DNA from: Sipunculus nudus
Lineage: Eukaryota > Annelida > Sipuncula > Golfingiida > Sipunculidae
NCBI GenBank assembly: GCA_026874595.1
Contig: CM049310.1
Location: forward strand, 25,405,058-25,469,057
DNA length: 64,000 bases
Direction: 5' to 3'
The position numbers and the translations under genes are program-made. Shown one piece after another: positions 34,521 through 47,000 of the stretch. Positions within the stretch are counted from its first letter, which is position 1, and every line of letters begins with the position of its first letter. The notes beneath the pieces are model-generated. The model was not told the origin of the DNA. It did not search any database and worked only from the letters and a program-made list of their open reading frames with translations.

Positions 34521-35599
34521 CTTATTTAATCAGTCAATAGCGATTTTATTCGCATTACGTACATACGTAATCTTAGCTTTATCCTTCGGAAGAATCCTTA
34601 CATTAAATGCTTGTATTTGTGCCCTGACTACATACACACGATCAAAATAAGCTCTACTACCTTCAATTTATGGCATGTTGTAACTGGTTTCTTTCTGAAC
34701 AGGGTATGTTGGCAAACTGTGACATTTTGGCTTTAAAGCTTGTGTGAATTTCAAACTTGTTTCACCTGAGTGGCTTACACGGCCATTACAACCTAACCGC
34801 CTCCACAATCCTGGTCACAGATAATCTCCCCTGAGCCGTCATACGCGTGTTTTAGAATATACTGATACACACGAGGTTCACAACAACATGACTGTATAAG
34901 GTACGTTTTATGGCGGAAACTTTGGTGCCTCACGTATCACATGCGTTACTGGAAGCATTATGTACAATATGCATATGTACCAGCTAGACCGCGTCAGTAC
35001 AGATCCACATGGCAGTCATACCACAACTGATTCTTAGTCGGTGCCTGTAACACCAACCAGCTGCAAATAATGGACATTAATCCCTTCTATAACCTTGATC
35101 TCCCCAGAAAATTTGGACCAATAATCTATATTTATTGACATGTTCTGAATGCTACAGATCTGACCATAATAAGATAAAGTTAGTTTGCATGAGATAAACC
35201 TTTCATTTTTCAGGAAAACTTTTAAACATGGTCCTTTTAAGGCTCTTTGAATAGGAAAAGAGATTTTGACTCGTAAACATATTGAATATGTTTTAAACTC
35301 TTATCAAATGATTCTTTATATGGGTAAAGCTTGAAGTCTGGTAATCTATACTGGATAGCTACATGTTGTTGTGGTCAGTGTCTTAACTTTCCATTAATTA
35401 TTTTACCAGTCACAATATATTAATTAGCATCAATGAGAAGATATTGCACTTAAGAATTCTATACACTCTGGTTTTGTTCAATGTTAGTTCCATCAATCGA
35501 TCATCCTCTATACTGAAATAAGTTGTTCTGCACAACAGTACAGTACAGTCATACCAAGCACTTTGTGATTAAATATACTGGTATACACACATTTACACC

Positions 35600-35710
35600 T
35601 GGCTACAATAGATAGACTGGCAGCTAGATATAACGACAGGTAGCACCACAGTAGTAATAGACTGGTAGCTAGATAGAACTACAGGTGGCACTACAGAAGT
35701 AATAGACTTC
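35600..35710. repeat. Short tandem duplication
   Basis: AGACTGGCAGCTAGATA and AGACTGGTAGCTAGATA blocks, each followed by ACAGGTAGCAC or ACAGGTGGCAC, form two to three imperfect units of about 60 bases. Confidence 0.5.
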
Positions 35711-35968
35711 TATACATGGTACATACATGTAACCTCGGGTTATAATTCAGAAACAAAAGGACAGCACAAGTATATGCATGTTCGCCTATCCTCTGCTTCA
35801 AACATAATTAAAATATGTTTCTTTCTTTAAAAATTCATTCTAATATCTACCTTCACTGTCTGACAGTGTAAAACGTTGTCATGTGTTGTACTACCACATG
35901 AAATATTCACACAAGGAAAAGTTCAAAGGATGCTTGTGTTGACTGTTGAAAGGAGTTGATGGTTGGGT

Positions 35969-35997
<29 letters not shown>
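35969..35997. repeat. (TA)n microsatellite
   Basis: About 29 bases of TA. Confidence 0.9.
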
Positions 35998-36002
<5 letters not shown>

Positions 36003-36435
36003 GCTGCAAAATGATTTTTCAACATAATCAACACATGCAACTAAATCATTATGAAGCATAAATTGTACCAAATATTACATTTTTTGGAATGGACAGTATT
36101 TTTTGCTGAAAAAAGTAGACATGTTGGACATCAAGAACATATAGCTGAACATATATAAATTCCCAGGACATCCCTGTATGGCTGTATATATGTATATATA
36201 AATACAGGTTTAGGTAAAACTGGTTGCTTTTACTACAGAAGCTTTTTCATATGAAGAGTATTATGGATAATATATCCACAGTTATCATGAAGACTGGACA
36301 CATTTGTTTTGACTCATACAGAGCCGTTTTTTCTAATCATACGATATATCATTTTGACATTCATATATGTATACCCAAACTGTTGAATAAAGTAGCAAAC
36401 ACAGTGCCATGATCTGTGTCTTTCTAATATGCGCA

Positions 36436-36438
<3 letters not shown>

Positions 36439-36483
<45 letters not shown>
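36439..36483. repeat. (CT)n microsatellite
   Basis: About 45 bases of uninterrupted CT. Confidence 0.95.
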
Positions 36484-36486
<3 letters not shown>

Positions 36487-36499
36487 TATATATAGAAAA

Positions 36500-37824
36500 A
36501 TTATATCTAACAAGGTATAAGCTTATGCTTTGAGACAAATCAAAGAAAGAATAACAGAATCATGAAGAACTGCCACAAATGAATCAGTGACAAAATTCAT
36601 TGTTTGAGACCATGACACACAAGTGAGCTGGTGTTTGGAGAGGATTATGAGGCCAAGCCACCAAAATTAAACTGTTCTTCAGAATCTGGGACATGAATAT
36701 GGGGCAGGGGGCCACTTTTTGTAATTGAAAGTTTGAAGGCCAAATCAATAAATGACAAGTTTTTCCAGCTTGTAGGAAGAACACAAAAAGCGCTTAAATT
36801 CTTGAAACCAATATCTTTATGATTGAAAATTTTGCATTATCAACACTCATGATGAATTCTGTAACAGGACTGAGGCAGTAACCATATGATTAAGGATTTT
36901 GTGCATTTTCACCAACAAAAAATATCTTGATCAGCAAAAATATGAGTCATGGTTCCATAGAACAACCTTGCATTTGGTGTGGCCTAAATGTATATCTTTG
37001 AATTTGTAGACCTTAATCTAGAACTGCCTGAAAAGAAGTATTAAGTTTGACAAAATGGTGAGTTTTGATTATGTTTGTATGCAATAAATAAGTGACTGAT
37101 GCCCAGTAATCTTTATAAATACTCATACAGTACACATGACTGACTCTATTAAAGTCAATCTGACTCTCATACAGTCAGTCTGACTGACCCTGCTGATTAA
37201 GTGTAAACACACAACCTAAAATGACTGCTGCTGCAGCCTGTGGGATTCTTATTCTTTCTCATGCTGACAAATTTACCCATAATCGTTGTATACACATGGC
37301 CTTGGATTTGGGCCAGCTAATAACACTGGCAAAGGTGTACACCAAAGTTTTCATTATTACCAAACAGTTACATTCAGAAATGTTGTTTCCTCCATGAATA
37401 AGTCTTTTTGTGGTTGGTCTTTTTGTTTTGCTGGCTGTTGCTCTCACAGTAATATATTCACAGAGCCACTGACTCAACACTCTGATGGCAGAATTCCACA
37501 TCAAAATGCCCTGGTGGGGTAAAATTATGATACATCCATGTGTGTAGCATAAGAAGACATCCAGTCCCAACATTATCCCTGGAAAAATCCTGGCCTATGG
37601 TTGTGTGACTGACAACAATTCCGGTCAATGTGCTTTCAACGGCTGACTTTGCCGTGTTAAACACACTGACATTTGAGACTGGAGATTTGATAATGACTGC
37701 TAATACTAGTACATATTCCTACACTTAAACATGTCTACATGGCAGACAGATTCTTTTACATAAATACTTGGTCGCTGTGGGTATGGGAACAATTGGTCCT
37801 GTGACCAAACAATCAGCCTCGCTT
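36500..37824. other. Probable 3' UTR and downstream region of the sulfotransferase gene
   Basis: No gene is recognised. The part nearest 37824 should be 3' UTR of the minus-strand gene. I did not find a clear minus-strand AATAAA close to the stop, so the transcript end is not fixed. Confidence 0.4.
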
Positions 37825-38045
37825 TCACCTGGGCCTTATTTTTTCATATGAGAATTGTTGTTTACGCTCTTGCATATAGCCCTGTTTGAGCTCAAACGTC
37901 CTCTTTTTGACAAAATGAAACTGTTCTTTGGCAAATTCATAAAATTCCTGCTCCATTTTCCAGATGTCAGAATCTCTGATTTTGGACAAAGTTTCTTCTG
38001 AAGGGGGCAGTTTGTTGAAGGTTTTTCGTAGGTGAGACTTCTTCC
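37825..38045 (-). CDS. HS2ST1: HS2ST last exon
   Basis: The acceptor is tattacag, entered in phase 1 (G|GG). It reads [36 protein letters not shown], and ends FSYEKIRPR then TGA. The SDIWKME-EFYEFA block and the FxYEKI-P end are family hallmarks. Confidence 0.95.
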
Positions 38046-41000
38046 CTGTAATACAACAAAAAATGTAAATAATTTTGTAAACTAGATATTTCTTGGCACT
38101 GCAGGTGCCATAGTATCCACAGACAATTAATCCCCTCCCCCCTTTACGAACAGGCCCCCCCATCTTCAGCAACAATCAATATCAAACCACACTCATGGAA
38201 AAGGTCACTCTCACTGAAAAGGTCATGACCCCAATTTCTAGATACATCATCCCCTAATCCATGTAGATGTATATGCATAATATGAAAGAAATCTGTCCAT
38301 TAGTTTTTGACTTATAATGCTCACAGTACTGTTAAGTGGCAATGATGGGGTATTAAACGGCATGAAAACAAGTAAAAGAATAACAGGTGGCGCTACCAGT
38401 GTCTGGTACATGACAACACTATCCAAGATCTTCGGTCAAGTTGATTTTTGAACCAATCAATGCATCCCTTATTGAGATATTAAAGATTTTGTGTGATTTT
38501 CACCATATATGGCAATATTCAAGGTCAAGGCCACTCTAATAGGAAAGGTCATGACCCAAATTTATATATACATCATCCCATAACCCATGCCTATGTATAT
38601 GCATAAAATGAAAGAAATATGTCCATTAGTTTTTGACTTATAATGCTCACAGTACTGTTAAGTGGCAATGATGGGGGTATTAAACGGCACAAAAACAAGT
38701 AAAAGAATAACAGGTGGCGCCACCTGTTTCCGGTACATGACATTACTATCCGAGATCTTTGGTCAAGTTGATTTTTGGACCAATCCATGCATCCCTTATT
38801 GAGATATTAATGATTTTGTGTGATTTTCACCATATATGGCAATATTCATGGTCAAGGCCACTCTCATAGGAAAGGTCATGACCCCAATTTAAATAAACAT
38901 CATCCCATAACCCATATCTATGAATATGCATAATATAAAATGCATATAATGCTCACAGTACTGTCAAGTAGCAATTTCGGGGGTATTAAACAGCACGAAA
39001 ACATGTAAAGAATAATAGGTGGCGCCACCTGTTTCCGGTTCATGACATTACTATCAATAATCTTCCATCAACTTGATTTTGGGATCAATCCATGCAAGAT
39101 TTCTTGAGATATTTAAGAATTTGTGTGATTTTCCCCAAAACTGGACCTATTCAAGGTCAAGGACACTCTCCTAGTCAAGGTCATGACCTCATTTTAAATA
39201 GGCGTCGTCCTCTCACCCATATCAATACATATACCAAGTTGGGTAAAGATCTGTGAAATATTTTTTGAGTTATCGTGCCAACAAGATTTATATGCGGCGG
39301 CGGCGGGGGGACCGGTATGAAAACAGTATCCCCCGACTTTGTCTGGGGATACAATGATGGTAAAGTACACGACTTTGTTGATACATCAGAGAGATCAAAT
39401 TTACAGAGTAAAATATTTAAATCAGAGACATACTTACAGGGTAAAAATTGTACTTGAGAGTTAGAAATGCTCAAGGAGGAAACTGCCAATTTGCTTCAAA
39501 ATTACAGTGTAAAATCAAAATCAGCATTGTAATTCACAAATGTGTCTGTCAGCACTTCCATGGTTTAAATCCTTATGGGTTAGATTTTGTGCATTAAATG
39601 ATTTTTACAGTCACCTGGGGCTAAAACATGGGCCCCTGCTCAGAAACCAATATCATATCCTCTAACTGCATCACCCACAAAGTCAGTCAAATCACAAATC
39701 AAGCAAGCAGTCTCCTGCTCAGAAACCTAGTGGCTCTGAATGCATCATCAAGTCAACAGGACTTCATGCAAGAAAGGTATTACATTAACATCTTAATGTA
39801 AAATGGTGGGGTTTTAATTACATCACCCTCACCAAGAGTATGTGATGATGTCATTTAACACTGAAGCATGGCCTATCCTTAGAAATATACCCCTTTGGAA
39901 CGGCTCTGCTTTATATCATCCTACTGATCTCAGCCTTTTGGTGGTGCCACTTAACACTAAATGATGATGAAGGTCACTACACAATAAACCCTCTTATTCT
40001 TATGTCATATTATTATTAAGCCTTTATGTCAGGATTTATATGCATGGGACCAGGAATAATCGAGTAGTTATAACCTGTCATTAAGACAATGGAGTGAAGT
40101 TCTATTGAGAGTTAACTAATTCATCTCTTGCTTGGTTCGTACCAGCAACAGTCTGTTTCAAAGTCCATCACCTTAACCCCTCTACTACTCCCCCCTCCCC
40201 CAATCACCCCAGTAAGCAGACATCCCACCCCCCTCCAGAAACCATCCCAGTTAGCAGACAGGCATGCAGGACTTCCTACCAGGAAGCCTGAGTGACATTA
40301 AGCCAGTCTATTAAGCCCCATACTACTCAAACATGGACCCCTGCTCAGAAACCCCAGCCAAGGCTCTGACTGCATTACATAGTCAACAGGTAACCATGCA
40401 TTACTTACCAAGGGAACTATCAAGTCCAGTAGGACCTTCTGTATATATCATCTCAGTTAGCATGGTAAATTTATGAAGATATGTCTTAAATTTTTGTAAA
40501 ATAGGTTTACAGCATTTTTGGTTCCTTTTACATGTATCTTGTTATTAAATGCAACATTTAAACTGCCCTGCCCTTAAAGGAATAAACTATATAATTAAAA
40601 TGGGAGGCAAGCCCCACACCAACATCTTGTAGTGCAAATTAGCCCCCCCCCCCCTTCCAATCTTGACTCAATACATGACTGATATACATCCTTGTGAATT
40701 TGTTTCACTGGGTACCAATGGTGTTAATGCAAAAGAAACACATCTCTGGAAAATCAAAGCAAAACATCCTATTTTAGGATAGGTTAAAGTAAGTGAGTTT
40801 TCAACAGCCTCACCAAAGAAAACACAAAACAAACATGAGCAGCTGGAATTAAATTACCAACCTGAATTATACAGATCTGTAGCTCCACTGAAGAACCTTG
40901 GCAGGGCGGCCTCTAACACCGCCACAAAGTCCCCCAGCTCCTCTGTCACACCCACCACTAAAAAGTTGTTGACTAAATTATCTTTAGCACGCTCCAAAGC

Positions 41001-44000
41001 CCACCGGCTTCCAGGTATCCTACAAACACCAGCAACAAGAGCTGATTTAACTCAATGTGAGAAGTTGTATGATTCATGCATATATTTGAACAAGTGACCC
41101 AGGGGTCATGACGCTCAGCTGACCAGGAAGACATTGACAAAAGTAATTTTATCATCTGAATGTCAAATTTGAATGAAATACTTTTTCCAAACTTGACCTT
41201 TTGTATAAAATCATCCAATATTCATTGGGGTACTATGGAGCTCTGTAGCATGAAGGATATGGGTAACAGACACCTATTTTCAAGGTTTACAAGATGACTT
41301 TTCAGGGGTCTCCCAGCATGATAAAAAATAAATTCTAGGTCCAGTTATTATGATTTGTGCCCTGTTAACAAATCCAAATGTTTATTCTGGGGGGTATTTC
41401 AAAGCCGCATAGGATGAAGGATATGGGTAACAGAGATGTAATTTCAGGTGCACAAGGAGACTTTTCAGGGGCCTCCCAGCATATCAAGAAAGGAGATTCT
41501 AGGTCAAGTCATTATAATTTGTGCTCTGTTAACAGATGACCAAATCTTTATTCTGGGGAGTACTTTGGAGCCCCAGAGCATGAAGGATATGGGTAACAGG
41601 GACCTTATTTCGGGTTTCCATGTAGACCTTTTATGGGCTTCCCTGGAGGTGAGGACAGAAGATTCTAGGTCCAGTCATTATGATTTGTGCCCTGTTAATA
41701 TATGACCAAATCTTTATTCTGGGGGGTACTTCAGAGCCCCATAGCTCACAGAATATGGGTAACAGGGACCTTATTTCGGGTTTCCATGTAGACCTTTTAT
41801 GGGCTTCCCTGGAGGTGAGGACAGAAGATTCTAGGTCCAGTCATTATGATTTGTGCCCTGTTTACAGATGACCAAATGTTTAAAGATCACAAAAGTAGAG
41901 AAAAAAAATCGTAAAAAATAAAAAAAATATAGGTGGCGCCACCAATCTCCAGAAATTGATGAAACACTCCATGATCAATATCCATGCAAAGAATCATGGT
42001 GATTAATGCATTAGTTGTTCAGATACTTGAGCTTTTGTATTAAATTTTGCATTATTCTGGGGGGTACTTCAGAACCCCATAGCTCGAAGAATATAGGTCA
42101 CAGTGACCTAATTTCAGGTTTACAAGGAGAATTTCCATAGACCTCCCAAGATTTCAAGTAAGAAGTTTCCCGGTCTAGCGGTTACGATTTGTGCCCTGTT
42201 AACAGACAGACGCCTGGATGGCCGGACGGACGACGGACAAAAGGTGATCCCTACAGCTCAGATGACTTTCAGTCAGCTGAGCTAAAAGTTGAAACAAGGG
42301 ACCTATGGGTCACGACGCTCAGCTGTTATATATGATAAAAAAATATTATTTAGAAATGAGGCACATGCTGGTTTTGTGTGGTAATAAATATAAGCTGTAT
42401 TATGAGTTGTTGTTGTTTAGCTTATGTATGATTTTGATAGTACCTTTGGAGACAGGGAAGAGGATTGATTTCATTTATTTTATTAACAAATGGAGTACTA
42501 CTGTCAAACAGATTTTGACTTGGCCATATAACTTATAAGCAGAACATATAATATAAGAGTTTAACTATTATCAAAAAAATTACAAATATTGTCCCAAATA
42601 TAATTTTTATTAAAAATAATAAGAGAATCATATGATTTTTTAAAATGAAATATAACTGATATGATTATTAAAATAATATTAAAGAATATATTCATGAATG
42701 CATTCATGAATACATTTTGAAAGTATTTGCACGAGTATTCATATACTTTCATTTTTACCTGAATTCCCATTCTTTATGCAAGAAATTTTATAATGGAGTA
42801 CATAATCATATTCGTATTTAAATACAATTACAAAGTATTCGCACCATGTCTGGTATTTATTCAGTTTTCACCAAACAATGATGTTGAGAATCCAGAATAT
42901 ACAAATTTCACACATTTAAATAATGATCATAAGTACCTGGTTTTATGGCTTTTATTTATATTAAAAAATAACTGTAAAAAATTAATTTTGGACTAATTTC
43001 ACATCAATGTACACACTAGACACAGTAGGAATCTAGATTAATATTATCAACTGCATCTTTGTCTATCATTAATTTCCTTCATATAATCCTTAATGATTAG
43101 TAATGAATAATATGATTTACTTCTTTATCATTAAAAATGAACTGAAAAATGCCATAGGTGACTGCATGGTGTTATTTGGAATATGTGACATTCTACCCAT
43201 CGATACAAGATTCTTATATCATCAGTAACTGCAAGTTAATTTCCTGTTATTATAAACTAACAAATTCCTTTTCTATTTTTCTTTAATTTGTTATTAAAAA
43301 CCAATAAAAATTTATTAATTTATTGTTTATTGTTATGTTGTTGGTTAAAACTACTAGATGAGTTGGGTTGAACACCTGGATCAACTGTGGCTGGCCATAA
43401 GCTGCCTGGATTCTCCCCTCAAGCGTGCATAATTTGATGAAAGGTCAACAAGGTCAACATACAGGTGACTCAAGAGGGGCTGGAGAGAGCCAAAGTCTGA
43501 CAGGGTCTCATAAAAAACATTAATAAAAGCTACAATATTTGGCAAATTTCTTTCAGCTTTCTAAACTAAAAAGCTGAAATCCTTATGTGTGCATGATATG
43601 AAAATTATATCAACAGTGCTCACGGGAAACAAACGTGCCTTGGTCACAGTTGGGCAAAATTTAAGGTACTAATTTTATATTTATACTAATAACTTATAAA
43701 ATTTGAAAAATTCAGAACTAATTTTAGGTATTCAATTGAATCTTGATTAAATAATGTTACATCCCTGACAAAAAAAATCTCTAGCTTCAGCAATGCCCTT
43801 GTTAAGGGAGTAAATATATTTCTTGATTTTTTACAAAGTGCATTATGTTTGGGCACATAACTTAAAAAAATACACAATACTGACATCATTTCTGGCATGT
43901 GCATAGTGAATGTATAGAAAAATATGTATATTATATATGATCAAAGTCAGCTCAGTGGTTTTGATATTAGGCAGTCTTAAAGTGTAACATTGGGTTTTTA

Positions 44001-47000
44001 ATGGAAAAATGAAGTTTTTCATTGATATCTCGAAGGAATTAAGTCCTAGTGACCAAATTCTTGGCATGGTAGGGGATTTTGGAGAAATCTAACTGTATGC
44101 CAAATTTAAGGAACTAAGAGCTGAAGCTCAGGAGCTGAGCTCTAGCAAACTGCATAACACTAGCAATATGTGACATGGTGCTTGAAAACTTGAATAAAAT
44201 CTACAGTTTTTGATCAACTGGTTTCAAATTTTTTGGTGTTAACAGTCGAAATGCTAACAAAAACATGCTGTGAAAATAAATCCACAGCAGTTACAGCAAA
44301 AAAACGTGCCATGGTCAAAGTTGGGCAAAATTTAAGGTACCAATTTTTTATTTTTGCTAATATTTTTAAAAATTTAAAAGATTTTGATCTAATTTTGGGT
44401 ATACAATTTAATTTTGATTAATAAAAGTAATATTACTGGAAAAAAAGTGCTTAGCTTTAACAAGTTTTGTGTTAAGTGATAAAATTTCTTTCCTGATTAT
44501 TTACAAAATGCATTATGTTTGGGCCCATAACTTTTTTAAATTGAATAATACAGACCTAATTTCTGGCATGTACATAGGAATTATATAGAGGATTATTTAT
44601 AAGAAATATGAGGAAAAACAGATGAGTGGTTTTGATATTAGGCAGTCCTAAAGTGTGAAAATAGGTTTATAATAAAAAAGTTAGGTTTTTCCTTAATTTC
44701 TCGAAGGAATGAAGTCGCAAAGACCCAGTTTTCGGCTTGGTAGGAGATCTTGGGGACATCTAAAATTATGCTAAATTTTGGATTCCTAGGTCTTACGGTT
44801 TCAAAACGTGCCACATCTACGGACGGACGGACGGCACGACAGACGGACGGACGACGGACAATGGACCACAACTATAGCTCAGATGACTTATAGTCAGCTG
44901 AGCTAAAAATACAGGTGGCGCCACCAGAATGCAGAAACTGATGAAACATTTCATGATCAATACCCATGCAAAGAATCATGGTGATCAATATAATAATTGT
45001 TCAGATACTTGAGCTTTTGTATCAAATTTTCCATTATTCTGGGGGATACTTCGGAGCCCCATAGCTCAGAGGTTATGGGTAACAGAGACCTAATTTCAAG
45101 TTTTTAAGGAAACTTTTCATGGGCCTCTCAGCATGTCAAGAGAGATGATTCTAGGTCCAGTTGTTACGATTTGTGCCATGTTAACAGATGACCACATCTT
45201 ATGAGGTCTCAAAAATAGAGAAAAAAATTCGTAAAAATAAAAAAAATACAGGTGGCGCCACCAGACTGCAGAAACTGATGAAACATTCCATGATCAATAT
45301 CCATGCAAAGAATCATGGTGATCAATGCAATAGTTGTTCAGATACTGGAGCTTTTGAATCAAATTTTCCATTATTCTGGGGGGTATTTCGGAGCCCCATA
45401 GCTCAGAGGTTATGGGTAACAGAGACTTAATTTCAGGTTTCCAAGGAGATTTTTCATGGTACTCCCTGGATGTAAAGTTAGAAGATTCCAGGTCCAGTGG
45501 TTACGATTTGTGCCTGGTTAACGGACAGACAGACGGACAGACAGACAGACAGACGGACAGACAGACAGACAGACGGAGGACGGACAAAGAGTGATCGCTA
45601 TAGCTCAGATGACTTTCAGTCAGCTGAGCTAAAAACAGTGGGGACAGTGAAAATCTCCACTGAAAAAACTACTGGGGGAAGAACATTTTATGTTCTATTT
45701 TATGTTATCTCAATTATGTGGCCAATTTTTAATATGCGATAGATACATGGCAGTGTCAGCATACACAACATTCCTGAAAATTGTTAATCCCATAGCGAAA
45801 ACTGTTTTAAAACTGCTTTGTGAGTAGGCATGAATCACCTAGGACCTAGTGGTCTATATTGTTCTTCCTACTCACCAGCACTCCGCAGCATGTCCACAGA
45901 AGAACGGGATCTGCATCCATAGGTTCTCTGGGTCACAGTCAGCCCCGTCTTTGGCTACGCACTCATCAAAACTCTTTAAAGAACAAAAATACAAAGATTA
46001 CAAATGAGCTTCAAACAAGCAAATTCAAGGAATTAATATCCTCTGCTTCAACCTTCAAGTCTGGGAAATTTTAAAGTGTGTGATGACTAAGTACTAATAG
46101 TTTTAACCATGCTCAAACGATGGCAGCACCTGGCTGTTACTGCAAAAAATTCAAGTATTTTATGTCCACTGCTAGCGACACCTGTTGGTGATTAGTGAAA
46201 CTTAATGTGCTGATTCATCATAAAAAGGAAACATCATATTGTAATATTATCTTGTAAGACAGGCACTCTTAAACCAATCCCAATCAAGGTAAGCATGAGA
46301 GCAATCACATACCCAAATCTGAATGAAATCTGATAAAATTTAGGAAAGTTATCGGAACAGAACAGAAACCCTGACTGACAGACAGACAGCTAGACAGACA
46401 GACAGACAGACAGACAGAGGGACAGCTAGACAAACCCAAATCAATGTCCCCGTTCCTTCCAAGGAAGCGGGGGACAATTAGGAAGAGCAAAATATGAATA
46501 AAACAACATTGGAAATCTCCTTTTGAGGGTTGGTCTACTTTTACAGTTTGTGGATGGATGTACTTCAGTGCAACAGCATACATCATGCCAACTGATTTAA
46601 CTGTGAGGAAAGCATAATTACATGAACTAGAAGTATACCCTTAATTCTGATATGCGAATTGTGACATTCACGTTTTAGTCTGTTCTCATAATTGCTGCCC
46701 CCATAGGTTTGGCTAGGTCAGCAGTTGAGACAGGCAGGGTATGTCTTTCAAAGACAGTCTCAAGGTAGGAATTTATAAGTGGAGAGAGTTTGGAGACCTG
46801 TATCTTCAAATTCAAAGCTGGAGGAACACTCTGGGAATGACCGCACCCTCACCCAAATATTATAGTAGGGTATAGATGGCATTTACATATAACAGTAAAC
46901 ATGTAAGGAATACATAATAACATATATAAAGTAAACTATTATACATAACAGTACATAAATGACACTGTTTTAAGTAACAAAGATACTGGCAGATGATGTA

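Noticed and set aside
41088-42290. Family A as a Helitron (terminal hairpin followed by CTAA)
   Set aside because: The other end does not begin with TC and no A/T insertion site is evident. The class is left open.
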